Positions 9,242 through 18,453 of a stretch of DNA of 40,753 bases are shown in pieces. Source of the DNA: Opitutaceae bacterium (GTDB lineage Bacteria > Verrucomicrobiota > Verrucomicrobiia > Opitutales > Opitutaceae); assembly GCA_005792355.1 (NCBI GenBank), contig SXSC01000317.1:1-40753 (forward strand), given 5' to 3'. The notes below the pieces were generated by a model. The model was not told the origin of the DNA. It made no database searches and saw only the letters and a program-made list of their open reading frames with translations. Within the stretch, counting starts at the first letter, position 1; the number at the start of each line of letters is the position of its first letter. Position numbers and translations under genes: made by a program.

Positions 9242-10684
9242 ATGAAATTCCCCCGCCCCGCCGATCGGCTTCCCGTTGATCGTGCCCGCCGCAAAGCTTA
9301 CTGGCGGCTGCTGCCGTTGCTTTTTATCGCGTACGTGATCGCGTTTGTGGATCGCGCCAACGTGGCCTTCGCCAAGCTCACCATGGTGAAGGATTTTCCC
9401 ACCTTCGACAACGCCGTCTTCGGCTTTGGTGCGGGCGTGTTTTTCCTCGGCTATTTTATCCTCGAGATTCCCGGATCACTCATCGTCGAGAAATGGGGTG
9501 CGCGGGCCTGGATTTGCCGGATAATGATCTCCTGGGGCATCGTGGCGGCGCTGACGGCGTTTATCGGAGTGCCGCTGCGCGTGTCGGTTTGGGCGGTGGA
9601 AATCTGGAACAACGCGTTTGGGGCGACCATGGGTGTGCCGGAGTTCCAATTCTATACGCTGCGCTTTTTGCTGGGACTGGCCGAGGCTGGTTTTTTCCCG
9701 GGAGTGGTGGTCTATCTTTCCCATTGGTTTCCGTCCCGCGATCGCGGGAGGGCCCTGGCGCTCTTTTTCATCGCGACGCCGGTGGCGCAGATCGTCGGCC
9801 CGCTCCTTTCGGCGATGATGCTCAAGATCGGCACGACGGAAATCGTGAACGGCGTGACGGTGCACCATCCGCTGGTGCTCGGATTGAAGGGCTGGCAATG
9901 GGTGTATGTGGCCTGGGGCCTTCCGGCGGTGGTGTTGGGGGCCGCCGTGCTATTCCTGCTCCCGGACAAGCCGAGGAATGCGCGCTGGTTGACGGCGGAG
10001 GAAAGCGAGGCCCTCTCCGCCGAGCTGGCCCGCGAGCAGCAAAAAAACAAGGGTCACATGTCGCTGTGGCAGGGACTGCGGCACCCCAAGGTGCTGTTGT
10101 TGTCGTTTTCGTACTTTTGCACCGTGACGGGGAGCTATGGCGTCGTCTTCTTCCTGCCGAGCATTCTCGATCGCTGGTACAGTCTGAAGTATACGCAGCT
10201 CGCGTGGCTGACGACGTTGCCCGCCCTGATGGCCCTGGCGGGTCAGTTGTTCATTGGCTGGAATTCCGATCGCACCCGCGAGCGCCGCTGGCACACGGTG
10301 CTGCCCATCGTAATCGGCGCTTCCGCCATCGCCCTGGCTCCGGCCACGCAGGGCAATCTCACGCTGACCATCGTCTGCTTCATGCTGGCACTGGGCGGAT
10401 TGAAGGCCTACCTGCCGGCTTTCTGGACGATGCCCTATCTTTTCCTCTCGAGTTCCGCGGCGGCGGCGAGCATCGGGATGATCAACTCGATCGGCAACCT
10501 CGGAGGCCAGCTCGGGCCTTATGTGATCGGCAAGGTCGAGGCGGTCACGGGATCGTTTGTGGGCGGGCTCTATTTTCTCGCCTGCTCGATGATGGTTTGC
10601 GCGACAATCGTTTTCTGTCTCGGCCTTGGCGCGAAAGAGGAACAGAACCCGGCCCCGGTCACTCCGGGCGCGGCGAAGTCCTGA
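9242..10684 (+). CDS. MFS transporter, anion:cation symporter (ACS) type
   Basis: 480 aa with the 12-helix major facilitator pattern. The N-terminus RRKAYWRLLPLLFIAYVIAFVDRANVAFAK is typical of the ACS family (hexuronate/glucarate/tartrate/phthalate permeases). Other family signs are GFGAGVFFLGYFILEIPGSLIVEKWGAR and LRFLLGLAEAGFFPGVVVYLSHWFP. The central cytoplasmic loop lies around DKPRNARWLTAEESEAL. Substrate is likely a small organic anion such as a uronate, inferred from family and from the pectate lyase and xylulokinase nearby, not shown directly. The gene begins 21 bp after the spermidine-synthase-like gene and precedes xylulokinase. Confidence 0.88.
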   Translation: MKFPRPADRLPVDRARRKAYWRLLPLLFIAYVIAFVDRANVAFAKLTMVKDFPTFDNAVFGFGAGVFFLGYFILEIPGSLIVEKWGARAWICRIMISWGIVAALTAFIGVPLRVSVWAVEIWNNAFGATMGVPEFQFYTLRFLLGLAEAGFFPGVVVYLSHWFPSRDRGRALALFFIATPVAQIVGPLLSAMMLKIGTTEIVNGVTVHHPLVLGLKGWQWVYVAWGLPAVVLGAAVLFLLPDKPRNARWLTAEESEALSAELAREQQKNKGHMSLWQGLRHPKVLLLSFSYFCTVTGSYGVVFFLPSILDRWYSLKYTQLAWLTTLPALMALAGQLFIGWNSDRTRERRWHTVLPIVIGASAIALAPATQGNLTLTIVCFMLALGGLKAYLPAFWTMPYLFLSSSAAAASIGMINSIGNLGGQLGPYVIGKVEAVTGSFVGGLYFLACSMMVCATIVFCLGLGAKEEQNPAPVTPGAAKS

Positions 10685-10813
10685 GCCGACGGGGGCGGGT
10701 GGATCTTGCGTCCCTCGCCGGCTGGTCCCCGGGACCGAGGTAGTGCATGCAAAACGCGTGAACTTTCGGCGTGAACTTTGGTTTCCGCCGCCCAGACTTT
10801 CCTGCCAGCTCCC

Positions 10814-12337
10814 ATGTCCCTCTACCTCGGCATCGATTCCGGTACGCAAAGTGTGAAGGCGGTCGTTCTCGACCTCGAAACGCGCAAAGTGATCGCCGAG
10901 GCGCGGGCGCCGCACAAATTGATCGACGGGCTGCCCGTGGGCCACCTGGAGCAGCATCCCCGGGACTGGGTGGCCGCGCTGGATGCCGTGATTGCGGAGG
11001 TGCTCGCCAAGATCGATCGCACCCGGGTGCGCGGGATCGGCGTGTCGGGCCAGCAGCACGGATTCGTGCCGCTGGACGCGGCGGGCGCGGTGATTCGCCC
11101 CGCCAAGCTCTGGTGCGACACGAGCACGACCGCCGAGTGTGCGCTCATCACGAAGAAACTGGGCGGTCCGAAGGCCGCAATCCGCCAGACGGGCAATCTG
11201 GTGCTCCCGGGTTTTACGGCACCGAAGATTCTCTGGTTGAAACGGCACGAACCGGCCAATTTCAAACGGCTGCGTCACGTGCTGCTCCCGCACGACTACC
11301 TGAATTTTCACCTCACCGGAAATTACTTCATGGAGTACGGCGATGCCTCGGGCACGGCCTTGATGGACGTGCGTCAGCGCCGGTGGTCGAAGGCCGCAGT
11401 GGCGGCGATCGATCGGAATCTCGCCGACTGGCTGCCGCCCCTCAGCGAGTCGCATGAGGCGGCGGGCACGCTGCGCGTGGATCTGGCCAGGCAGTACGGC
11501 CTGTCGCCCGACGTGGTGGTGAGCGCCGGCGGCGGCGACAACATGATGGGTGCGATCGGCACGGGCAACGTGTTGCCCGGCGTCATTTCGGCGAGCTTCG
11601 GCACGAGCGGGACGATTTACGCCCAGGCGGCAAAGCCGGTGGTGGATCCGCAGGGCGAAATCGCCGCGTTCTGCTCGTCGACGGGAGGCTGGCTGCCGTT
11701 GCTCTGTACGATGAACGTGACCACGGTGACGGAGCAGATGCGGGCGCTGTTTGGCTACGATCACGCGGCGCTCGAGACGGCAGTGGCGGGAGCCCCGGCG
11801 GGGGCGCACGGGCTGGTGTTGCTGCCCTATTTTGCCGGCGAGCGCACGCCCAACGTGCCGGACGGCTCAGGCGTCATGCTGGGCCTGAACAGCACGACCC
11901 TGCACCGCGGCCCGCTGGCCCGGGCGGCGATGGAAGGGGTGACGATGGGGATGAACTACGGCCTGCGGCGGCTCGCGCAACTGGGAGTGAAGGCGAAGGA
12001 AATTCGCCTCACTGGTGGCGGCGCGAAATCGGCGGGATGGCGCCAGATCATGGCGGATATTTTTGGTGTGCCAGTCGTTGGCATGGTGGAGGACGAGGGG
12101 GCGGCGCTGGGCGGGGCCCTGCAGGCCGCGTGGTGCGTCGCCCGGCGCGAGGGCCGGCGGAGCGCGAAGATCAGCGATTTCACCGAAAGTGTAGTCGCAC
12201 TGAATGAGGAGACCCGGTGCGTGCCGAACCGGGCCAACGTCGCCCGCTATCGCGACCTCCAGGGGTTGCAGGATGAATTGAGCACGGCGGTGCGCGGAGT
12301 GTTTGCGCGGCACCGGGCGCGGTTGCGCCGGACCTGA
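10814..12337 (+). CDS. xylB: Xylulokinase (FGGY family)
   Basis: 507 aa. N-terminal FGGY motif YLGIDSGTQSVKAVVLD, a VSGQQHGFVPLD segment, KLWCDTSTTAEC, LLPHDYLNFHLTGNY, and the GGGDNMMGAIGTG motif whose Asp is the expected catalytic base. The C-terminal ATP-binding signature RLTGGGAKSAGWRQIMADIF is present. Length and motifs match xylulokinase, which phosphorylates D-xylulose to xylulose-5-phosphate for the pentose phosphate pathway. ATG at 10814 is preferred over an upstream in-frame start at 10778 because the family N-terminus begins here. No xylose isomerase is next to it; the upstream MFS gene could supply substrate. Confidence 0.9.
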   Translation: MSLYLGIDSGTQSVKAVVLDLETRKVIAEARAPHKLIDGLPVGHLEQHPRDWVAALDAVIAEVLAKIDRTRVRGIGVSGQQHGFVPLDAAGAVIRPAKLWCDTSTTAECALITKKLGGPKAAIRQTGNLVLPGFTAPKILWLKRHEPANFKRLRHVLLPHDYLNFHLTGNYFMEYGDASGTALMDVRQRRWSKAAVAAIDRNLADWLPPLSESHEAAGTLRVDLARQYGLSPDVVVSAGGGDNMMGAIGTGNVLPGVISASFGTSGTIYAQAAKPVVDPQGEIAAFCSSTGGWLPLLCTMNVTTVTEQMRALFGYDHAALETAVAGAPAGAHGLVLLPYFAGERTPNVPDGSGVMLGLNSTTLHRGPLARAAMEGVTMGMNYGLRRLAQLGVKAKEIRLTGGGAKSAGWRQIMADIFGVPVVGMVEDEGAALGGALQAAWCVARREGRRSAKISDFTESVVALNEETRCVPNRANVARYRDLQGLQDELSTAVRGVFARHRARLRRT

Positions 12338-12345
12338 AAATCTCA

Positions 12346-12397
12346 CCGGCGGGTGCGCTCGCGTTGGGGTGCCGCCGGGCGAGTCGGGAGAATCCCG
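12346..12397. terminator. Hairpin pair between convergent genes
   Basis: Between the convergent stops of xylB and the TIR gene there are two inverted repeats: CCGGCGG...CCGCCGG with a 19-nt loop, then CGGGA-GAA-TCCCG. No clear T-run follows, so termination is inferred from position. Confidence 0.35.
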
Positions 12398-12402
12398 GGG
12401 CG

Positions 12403-14340
12403 TCAATCCAGGACCAATCCGAGTCGGGCGATGAAGGCGGCGCGTTTTTCCGCATTGAGATATCGCGGCGGGATGGTGTCGCCGATGGAAGATCCGGAGA
12501 AGCCGACGAGGTACACGAGGATCAGGTCGCGTTCTTGTCGGGCCTGCTCCAGGCATTCGATCGCCCGGTCCTCCTCGCCGAGGTAGGCGTGCAGCATCGC
12601 GAAGAGAAACGCCCGGACGTACTCCGTCGCGGATCGCCGGGTGAGGTCTGCCAGCATCGCGCGCGCCTCGTCTTTTCTGCCCAAATGCGCCAACGCGCAA
12701 CCCTGCGTCGCCACCATCCAGGGAAGATTACCCGACAACGTCACGGCCGACTGGAGTTTCGCCAGGCCCTCCTCGATTCGGCCGAGGGCGAGATAGGTTT
12801 CGCCCAGGAGCCGGTGGGCGAGGACGAAGCGCGGTTCGAGGTCGAGGGCGTGTTCGAGATGCGGCACGGCTTCCGCGGCGCGCTCGGCGAGCAGCATCAT
12901 CCAGCCCACATGGGTGTGGGCGAACACGGAGAGCGGCTCGATCCGGACCGCTTCCAAATCGGAAGCGACGAGGTCGTCCGGTCGATTGAGGACGATGGAA
13001 ATGCCGGTGTTCCAATTGCGCGCGGGCACGTAGGTCGGCTTGAGTTCGATCGCGCGCGCGAACCCGCGTTTCGCCGCCGCGACGTTCCAATCGTAGTGGA
13101 GCCAGATGAACGCCAGTGCGCCGTGCGCTTCGGCCAGGTTCGGATCGAGGGCCAGCGCCCGCTCGGCCGCGGCGCGCGCCTTCGGCATTACCTCGTTGGG
13201 CCGCTGGACCCCGTAGAACGCCAGCAGATTGTACACGTCGGCGACGCCGGCATGGGCCAGGGCGTACTGGGGGTCGCGGGCGATGGCCGCCAGGAAGCAC
13301 TTGAGACCCTTGACCAGGCCGGCTCCGCGCAGCGACCAGAAGTATCTTCCCTCCAAATAGAGCTGGTAGGCCTCGAGGTTGGCAGTTGGCGGGATAACCA
13401 GCGGACCTCGTCCGCCACCCGGCAGCTTCACCTTGAGTTTGTCGGTGATCATCCGGGCGATTTCTTCCTGCACGGCAAAGACGTCGTGCAAGTCGCGATC
13501 GAAACGCTCCGACCAGTGGTGGAAACCGTCCTCGGCGTTGACCAACTGCGCCGTGATGCGAATCCTGTTTCCGGCTTTGCGCACGCTGCCCTCGAGCACG
13601 GAGCGGACGTTGAGCTTCCGGGCGACCGTCCGCATGTCCTCCGGTTTGCCTTTGAAGGCAAAGACCGAGGTGCGTGCGGCCACCCGCAGTCCGGGAATCT
13701 GCACCAGAGCGTTGATGATTTCCTCGGTCATGCCGTCGCTGAAATATTCGTTCTCCGCGTCGGCGCTCATGTTCATGAACGGCAGGACAGCGATCGATTT
13801 CTCGTCGAACTCGGTCGGTGGCGGGAGGGGCGCGGCGAAAGATAAACCGGGAGCGGAATCGAAATTCGCGGCCCGGGCGATTTGCGCCTCCTGCCCGCCC
13901 AGGCGGTCCGCCCAAAGCCGGAGAAACCGCGCCTGCACCTCGGGCGTCACGCCACCGCCGGGCACGCGCGTCCATTGCAGTTTGCGGAAACGCTCCGGCA
14001 CGAGCGCCTCGGTCTCGCCGGTGCCGTCGATCACGATGGGCAGGATGAAGGGCACGTTGTGGGCAAAGCCCATCGCGCGTTCGGCGGCGAGTTCCCACTC
14101 GATCCGGAAGTAGCCTTCGAGCCGGGCCTGCGTCCGCGCCGAAATGACCGGCAGAAAAAACACGCACTCCTTGATCTGACGGCGAATCTTCGCGTCCCAT
14201 GCGTCGCCGTGTTCGAGGCCGCCCGCCTGATCGAACCAAACCTCTATCCCCGCCGTCCGCAGCGTATCGCAAATGCGACGCGCCTCCTCGGCGTCGTCCG
14301 AGGAATAGCTGAGAAACACGGCTTTGGTCGGTTCGTTCAT
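12403..14340 (-). CDS. TIR domain - TolB-N/adenylate-cyclase-associated domain - TPR protein
   Basis: 645 aa in three parts. Residues 4-150: bacterial TIR domain with KAVFLSYSSDD, the VWFDQAGGLEHGDAWDAKIRRQI region, FFLPVISART and FRIEWELAAER; E83 is in the position of the NADase glutamate. Residues ~185-310: the TolB_N/FlgO-like domain (SIAVLPFMNMS, YFSDGMTEEIINAL, LRVAARTSVFAFKG, VRSVLEGSVRKAGNRIRITAQL) usually found with adenylate cyclase or winged-helix output domains. Residues ~325-645: TPR-type repeats (AAAERALALDPNLAEAHGAL, RAIELKPTYVPAR and others). There is no signal peptide or membrane span. An ATG six codons upstream is less likely. Probably a signalling or stress protein; the TIR may hydrolyse NAD. 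No defence partner gene is adjacent. Confidence 0.85.
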   Translation of the reverse strand: MNEPTKAVFLSYSSDDAEEARRICDTLRTAGIEVWFDQAGGLEHGDAWDAKIRRQIKECVFFLPVISARTQARLEGYFRIEWELAAERAMGFAHNVPFILPIVIDGTGETEALVPERFRKLQWTRVPGGGVTPEVQARFLRLWADRLGGQEAQIARAANFDSAPGLSFAAPLPPPTEFDEKSIAVLPFMNMSADAENEYFSDGMTEEIINALVQIPGLRVAARTSVFAFKGKPEDMRTVARKLNVRSVLEGSVRKAGNRIRITAQLVNAEDGFHHWSERFDRDLHDVFAVQEEIARMITDKLKVKLPGGGRGPLVIPPTANLEAYQLYLEGRYFWSLRGAGLVKGLKCFLAAIARDPQYALAHAGVADVYNLLAFYGVQRPNEVMPKARAAAERALALDPNLAEAHGALAFIWLHYDWNVAAAKRGFARAIELKPTYVPARNWNTGISIVLNRPDDLVASDLEAVRIEPLSVFAHTHVGWMMLLAERAAEAVPHLEHALDLEPRFVLAHRLLGETYLALGRIEEGLAKLQSAVTLSGNLPWMVATQGCALAHLGRKDEARAMLADLTRRSATEYVRAFLFAMLHAYLGEEDRAIECLEQARQERDLILVYLVGFSGSSIGDTIPPRYLNAEKRAAFIARLGLVLD

Positions 14341-14492
14341 GGCAGCAAGCGCGCGCAAGCAACGCAGGGAACTCCCGCAAAAGTCGAGCGTGGTGTTGCC
14401 GGACGGCCGGACGGCGACCGATTTCGCATCGATCGCGGCGGGTGGTCGGGCCGGCGCGGCGAAGGACCGGGCTTGCGCGGGGCGATAAAAGC

Positions 14493-17400
14493 TCAGCGGC
14501 GCAGGAAACTCTCGAGCCCGGCGCGCGCGGCGGTGCCCGCGAGAATTTTCCAGAGGCCGTTGCTGACCTTCGAGGCCGTGCCGCTCACCGGGAACGAAGT
14601 CGCCATCGGGTAGTAGCCCTTGTCGTCCTGCGCACCGGAGAGCACCCGGGCCTCGTTGAGCAGTTGCGCCATAAAATCCTTGCCGGCCAGTTTGAAGTCG
14701 AACTGGAAGGGCCAGTTTTCAAACGAAGAGCCCTCGACGTACTGCATCGCGCCCGTGCCGCTGAGGCGTTTGGTGGGCGAAAGAAATTCGATCGCGGTGA
14801 ACTTCAGGTTCAGTGCGGCATCCCGCTCCACCCGCAGGGCGAAGGAATCGAACTGCATCTCCTCCAGTTCATGGCCGAGCCTTCCGAGTGATGCCGTGTT
14901 GGCGGAACCCGAGATCGCGCCGGCCAGGCCGAGCAGGGTGGAGGCGGCGCTCACCGTTTCGCCCTTTTGGCCGAGAGCTCGCAGCACGCCTTTGCCACCG
15001 GAGATATCAAACGTGCCGTACGTGCGCTCCAGCAAATCCGGCAGCGTGCGGCCATTGCCGCTGAGCTGGGCCGCGACCTTCACGGTGCTTTCGAGCATGG
15101 GCTTCTCCTTGGGGCTCGCCGCTCGCAGGAGTTCGCCGACCGCGATGCCCGTGACATCGATCAGGCCGGTGAGGGCATAGGGTTGCGGCTGCACGGGAGC
15201 AAAGGTCACTGCCGCGGCAAGTTTGAAGGCGTTGTCGCGGAAACTCCCGGAGAGGTTTTCGAGTGCCAGCCGGGAATTGGTAAGGGTCGCGGCCCCAAGG
15301 ATCGAGCGGACCGTATAGTCTTTGCCATAGAGCACGCGTTTGAGGTCGACGTCGGCGCGGCCGTTGACGCCTTGCCAAAACGGCGCGGCGTCGCGGGTGG
15401 GCTTCGCGGTCCCGGCGGTCGTCGTTGGGTTTGGGCGACGGACGACCGTGGTCGGCGGCGTCGGCTTCGCCCGTTCCCCGGCGGGGGCCAGACCGGCGAG
15501 CGCCTGCAAATCATCGACGACGAGGTTGGTGCTGCTGATCCTGCCGTTGAACAACAGTGTCTCCTTGTCCGGAGCATGGCCAAATGAACCCACGAGCAAG
15601 AGGTCGGATTTTCGTCCGCCATTCATGACCGCAAGGGGCAGGTTGACGCTGCCGCTGCCGTCGCCCTTGAGCGTGGCGGTCAAGGTCAGGTCGAGATCGC
15701 CGAGCGCACGGTTGTCCTGCTGAGCGACGAGATTCTTGGCTGAGATGACGGCCTTGGCATCGGTGGCGTCGCCGACCGTGGCTTCGAATGTCGTGGAGAT
15801 GCTGCCGCGAGTGAGGGCCGCATATTGCGCCAGGGCCGGCTGTTTCAGCAGGGCCGGTGCGTCGATCACCAGCGTGCCTTTGACCGTAGCGTGAGTGGTC
15901 TTGGTGTTGAGTTTGGCCTCGCCGGCGACACGGAGTGACGCGAGCACGGTCGCGTCCTGCTTCACCTCGACGCTGCGAACGTCAAAGGCGATCGTGTCTT
16001 TTCGTTTTGTCGCGGTCAGGCTGGTGGTCAGATCAACGGCCTGGAGCATCGGCTGGGCGTCGAGTGCCAGCGTGAGGCCGCGCAGGGAAACCGGCTCCAG
16101 CGTGCTGACCGTGAGATCGTCGGTCGAACGCATCGCGATCTCGACAGTCGCACCGGCGAGCGTGCCGGCGAACTTTGCTTTGGCGACATACGGTTCAGCC
16201 CACGCGAGGGGGATTTCGCCCAGGCGAAGCCGCGCAGCCGTGGCGGCGGGATTGGTGGCGGCAAAACTCGACGCTTTCAGATCCATCCGTACGGGCTGTT
16301 GCAGATCGACGGCGGCGAGCAGAGCCCCGTTGTCGCGATTCACGATCGCCCCGGCTTGGGCCAGTTGCACGCTGTCTCCCTCGTGCCGGCCTTCGGCGTC
16401 CAGCTTCACCGTCAGCGCGCCGGGATCGAAGGCCACGAATGGCTTGAGGAGCGTGACGACCTTCGCTTGCAGCTGAACGCGAAACGAGGTCGCCGGCTTG
16501 GTCGCGAGATTCGTGAGATCGGCGGAGATGGTTCCGGCAAGCTCGTCGCCCGTGGTCATCGCGAGCTTTAGGTCCGCGAGCTGGGCGCTCAGCTTGGTCA
16601 CGGTGTAATCGATGCTCGGCCGGGTCGTGAGCGTGAGGTTTTCCACGAGAGCTTTCTTTTGCGCATCGCGCACCGTCACGTGGCGGAGCGCCAGCGGGGT
16701 GAGCGCCCGGGCGCGCACCCGGCTGCCATCGGGCTCCGCCTCGATGGCCAGGGAGAGCGACAGATCACCACTCTCAATCGCCAGGGGCTTCACGACGGGC
16801 TGGGCCCAGGCCAGCGGCAGCGCATCGAGGGTGACGCGGGCGGCCTCGGCCTTCGCGTTGGCGAGCGTGACATGTCGGTCGACGAGTCGATAACTCAATT
16901 GCTGCAGCAAGTTGACCTGGGCAAAGCGCCGGTCGCTGCCGTCGGTGATCTCGATTTCGAACGAATTCAGATTGACGGCGCTGTCCGCGAACGAGCCGTC
17001 AAAGGCGGATTTCAACTGGACGGAGCCGACGGCGGCGAGGGCGGGGGAGAGTTTTTGCAGCTGGCTCGCGGAGGCGCGCAGGGCGCCGCTGGCGGAAGCG
17101 GAGCCGACGGTGGGTTTGAAGTTGAACTTGCCGGCGCCGGAGGCGGCGATCTCCGGCAGACCAAAGCCGGCGAGGAGGGCGGCCAGTTGTTCGCTGCGCA
17201 GGGCGATTTCCCACGTGCCGGAAATTTCCTTTTGCGCGGCGGCGAAGCGGGCGTGGGTGGTCAGGATCGCTTCGGACTTGCCGCCGCGGACGAGGCTGAA
17301 CCCGGTCGAGTAATCTTCGTCGCCGTTGGCGGCGGGTTGCACCGCCTTGGCCACGAGCTTGACCTGGTCGGTCGGAATATTAGGGCCGAGGGCGGACGAG

Positions 17401-18128
17401 ATTACCTCGATTTCGACCGAATCAATGCGCCGGTCGCGGGTGACGCTGAGTTGCACCGTGCCGGTGGAACGGACCGCGCGAATGGGCGCGCCGGTCGTGG
17501 CATCGGAGTAGTCGCTGGTCCATTCGAGACGACCGCGTTGTCCGGTTTCGATATTGGTTCCCTGGAGATCAAAGACGACCTGCTGTTGATCGGGAAGCAG
17601 GGCCCGGCCCGCAGCCGCGATCCGGCCCACCCGCACTGCGAACGGCAGGCGGGCTTGCTTGAGCAGTCCTTCGAACACGGCCGGGGGGGAGTCGGCTTTG
17701 GTGACTGCGGCGGATCGGGCGGCGGGTTTGCCTGGGTTGGCGGCGGGCTGACTGACGACAGGCACGGCCCCCGTGGTCTTGGATGGGGTCGGTGGCGAGG
17801 CTGGCCGCAGATCGACGACGAGATCTTTGACGACAAGTTCGTCAACGTCGATCCGCCGACCGGTGAGGTAGGCCCACACCGAGTGGCGGGTGGAAACGGA
17901 AGTGGCGGTGACCACCCGGCCGTCCTGAACGACGCGCAGGCCGGTGATCTGGGCGGCGGAAACCCCGGCGTCGACCTTGGCGACCTCAATGGTCATTCCC
18001 GGCTGGCCGGCGACGGCCTTGCGCACGGCCCAGGTTTGGACGCCCGAAGTCAGCGCCAGGGCGACCGCGAGGGCGGAAACTGCCGCCATTGTTCCAAGGA
18101 CAACACCTGCAAGCTTGAGATTCTTCAT
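14493..18128 (-). CDS. AsmA-like large envelope protein
   Basis: 1211 aa. A single N-terminal membrane anchor or signal (LAGVVLGTMAAVSALAVALAL) is followed by a long beta-rich chain of repeating DUF748/AsmA-like strands (VDELVVKDLVVDLRP, VNLNSFEIEITDG, LDLTLTATLKGDG) and an AsmA-type C-terminal region with FDISGGKGVL, LKFTAIEFLSPTKRLSGTGAMQY and FQFDFKLAGKDF. A Pro/Thr/Ala-rich linker lies at ~110-145 and another at ~880-905. AsmA-family proteins bridge inner and outer membranes and are implicated in lipid transport. ATG 18128 is preferred to a TTG two codons upstream. It stands alone on its strand, divergent from vapB. Confidence 0.75.
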   Translation of the reverse strand: MKNLKLAGVVLGTMAAVSALAVALALTSGVQTWAVRKAVAGQPGMTIEVAKVDAGVSAAQITGLRVVQDGRVVTATSVSTRHSVWAYLTGRRIDVDELVVKDLVVDLRPASPPTPSKTTGAVPVVSQPAANPGKPAARSAAVTKADSPPAVFEGLLKQARLPFAVRVGRIAAAGRALLPDQQQVVFDLQGTNIETGQRGRLEWTSDYSDATTGAPIRAVRSTGTVQLSVTRDRRIDSVEIEVISSALGPNIPTDQVKLVAKAVQPAANGDEDYSTGFSLVRGGKSEAILTTHARFAAAQKEISGTWEIALRSEQLAALLAGFGLPEIAASGAGKFNFKPTVGSASASGALRASASQLQKLSPALAAVGSVQLKSAFDGSFADSAVNLNSFEIEITDGSDRRFAQVNLLQQLSYRLVDRHVTLANAKAEAARVTLDALPLAWAQPVVKPLAIESGDLSLSLAIEAEPDGSRVRARALTPLALRHVTVRDAQKKALVENLTLTTRPSIDYTVTKLSAQLADLKLAMTTGDELAGTISADLTNLATKPATSFRVQLQAKVVTLLKPFVAFDPGALTVKLDAEGRHEGDSVQLAQAGAIVNRDNGALLAAVDLQQPVRMDLKASSFAATNPAATAARLRLGEIPLAWAEPYVAKAKFAGTLAGATVEIAMRSTDDLTVSTLEPVSLRGLTLALDAQPMLQAVDLTTSLTATKRKDTIAFDVRSVEVKQDATVLASLRVAGEAKLNTKTTHATVKGTLVIDAPALLKQPALAQYAALTRGSISTTFEATVGDATDAKAVISAKNLVAQQDNRALGDLDLTLTATLKGDGSGSVNLPLAVMNGGRKSDLLLVGSFGHAPDKETLLFNGRISSTNLVVDDLQALAGLAPAGERAKPTPPTTVVRRPNPTTTAGTAKPTRDAAPFWQGVNGRADVDLKRVLYGKDYTVRSILGAATLTNSRLALENLSGSFRDNAFKLAAAVTFAPVQPQPYALTGLIDVTGIAVGELLRAASPKEKPMLESTVKVAAQLSGNGRTLPDLLERTYGTFDISGGKGVLRALGQKGETVSAASTLLGLAGAISGSANTASLGRLGHELEEMQFDSFALRVERDAALNLKFTAIEFLSPTKRLSGTGAMQYVEGSSFENWPFQFDFKLAGKDFMAQLLNEARVLSGAQDDKGYYPMATSFPVSGTASKVSNGLWKILAGTAARAGLESFLRR

Positions 18129-18206
18129 GTGCAACCTGACACGAGTCCTTCAAGAAGGTCTCTCCGACAAGTGAAAAAGGGGACAACGGAAGCAAACTGC
18201 GCTTGA

Positions 18207-18219
18207 TTGGGATTCCCAA
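18207..18219. promoter_or_regulatory. 13-bp palindrome upstream of vapB, candidate operator
   Basis: TTGGGA-T-TCCCAA, a perfect inverted repeat, ends 18 bp before the preferred vapB start. Type II antitoxins with ribbon-helix-helix folds usually repress their own operon through such sites. Role inferred from position and symmetry. Confidence 0.45.
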
Positions 18220-18237
18220 ATAGACATGATCGGAAGC

Positions 18238-18453
18238 ATGAAAACGACAGTTGCCCTTCCCGAGGACGAATTGGCGGAAGCCATGAAGCACGCCAAGGTC
18301 AAGACGAAGACCGAGGCCGTGGCCCTCGCGGTGGCCGCTTTCAACCGCCGCCATCGGATGGCGGCGCTGACCCGGCATTTCGGAACGTTCAAGGACTTCA
18401 TGACCATCGAAGACCTGAAGCGGATGCGCGAGTCGGGGCGGCACACGTCATGA
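18238..18453 (+). CDS. vapB: Type II antitoxin, VapB-like
   Basis: 71 aa from the ATG at 18238 (an ATG four codons upstream, 18226, is possible). MKTTVALPEDELAEAMKHAK is a ribbon-helix-helix N-terminus, followed by TKTEAVALAVAAFNRR as the second helix. The C-terminal part (FGTFKDFMTIEDLKRMRES) would wrap the toxin. This matches the VapB antitoxin group (PF09957 type). Its stop overlaps the vapC start by ATGA. It neutralises the VapC nuclease and probably autorepresses the operon through the palindrome just upstream. Confidence 0.85.
   Translation: MKTTVALPEDELAEAMKHAKVKTKTEAVALAVAAFNRRHRMAALTRHFGTFKDFMTIEDLKRMRESGRHTS

Noticed and set aside
9950..11809. A 619-codon open frame antisense to the MFS and xylulokinase genes
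   Set aside because: Low-complexity, Arg-rich translation; both genes on the other strand have clear family motifs.
16659..18206. A 515-codon Gly-rich open frame opposite the AsmA-like gene
   Set aside because: The Gly/Ala/Asp-rich product is typical of the shadow of a GC-rich gene; no motif.
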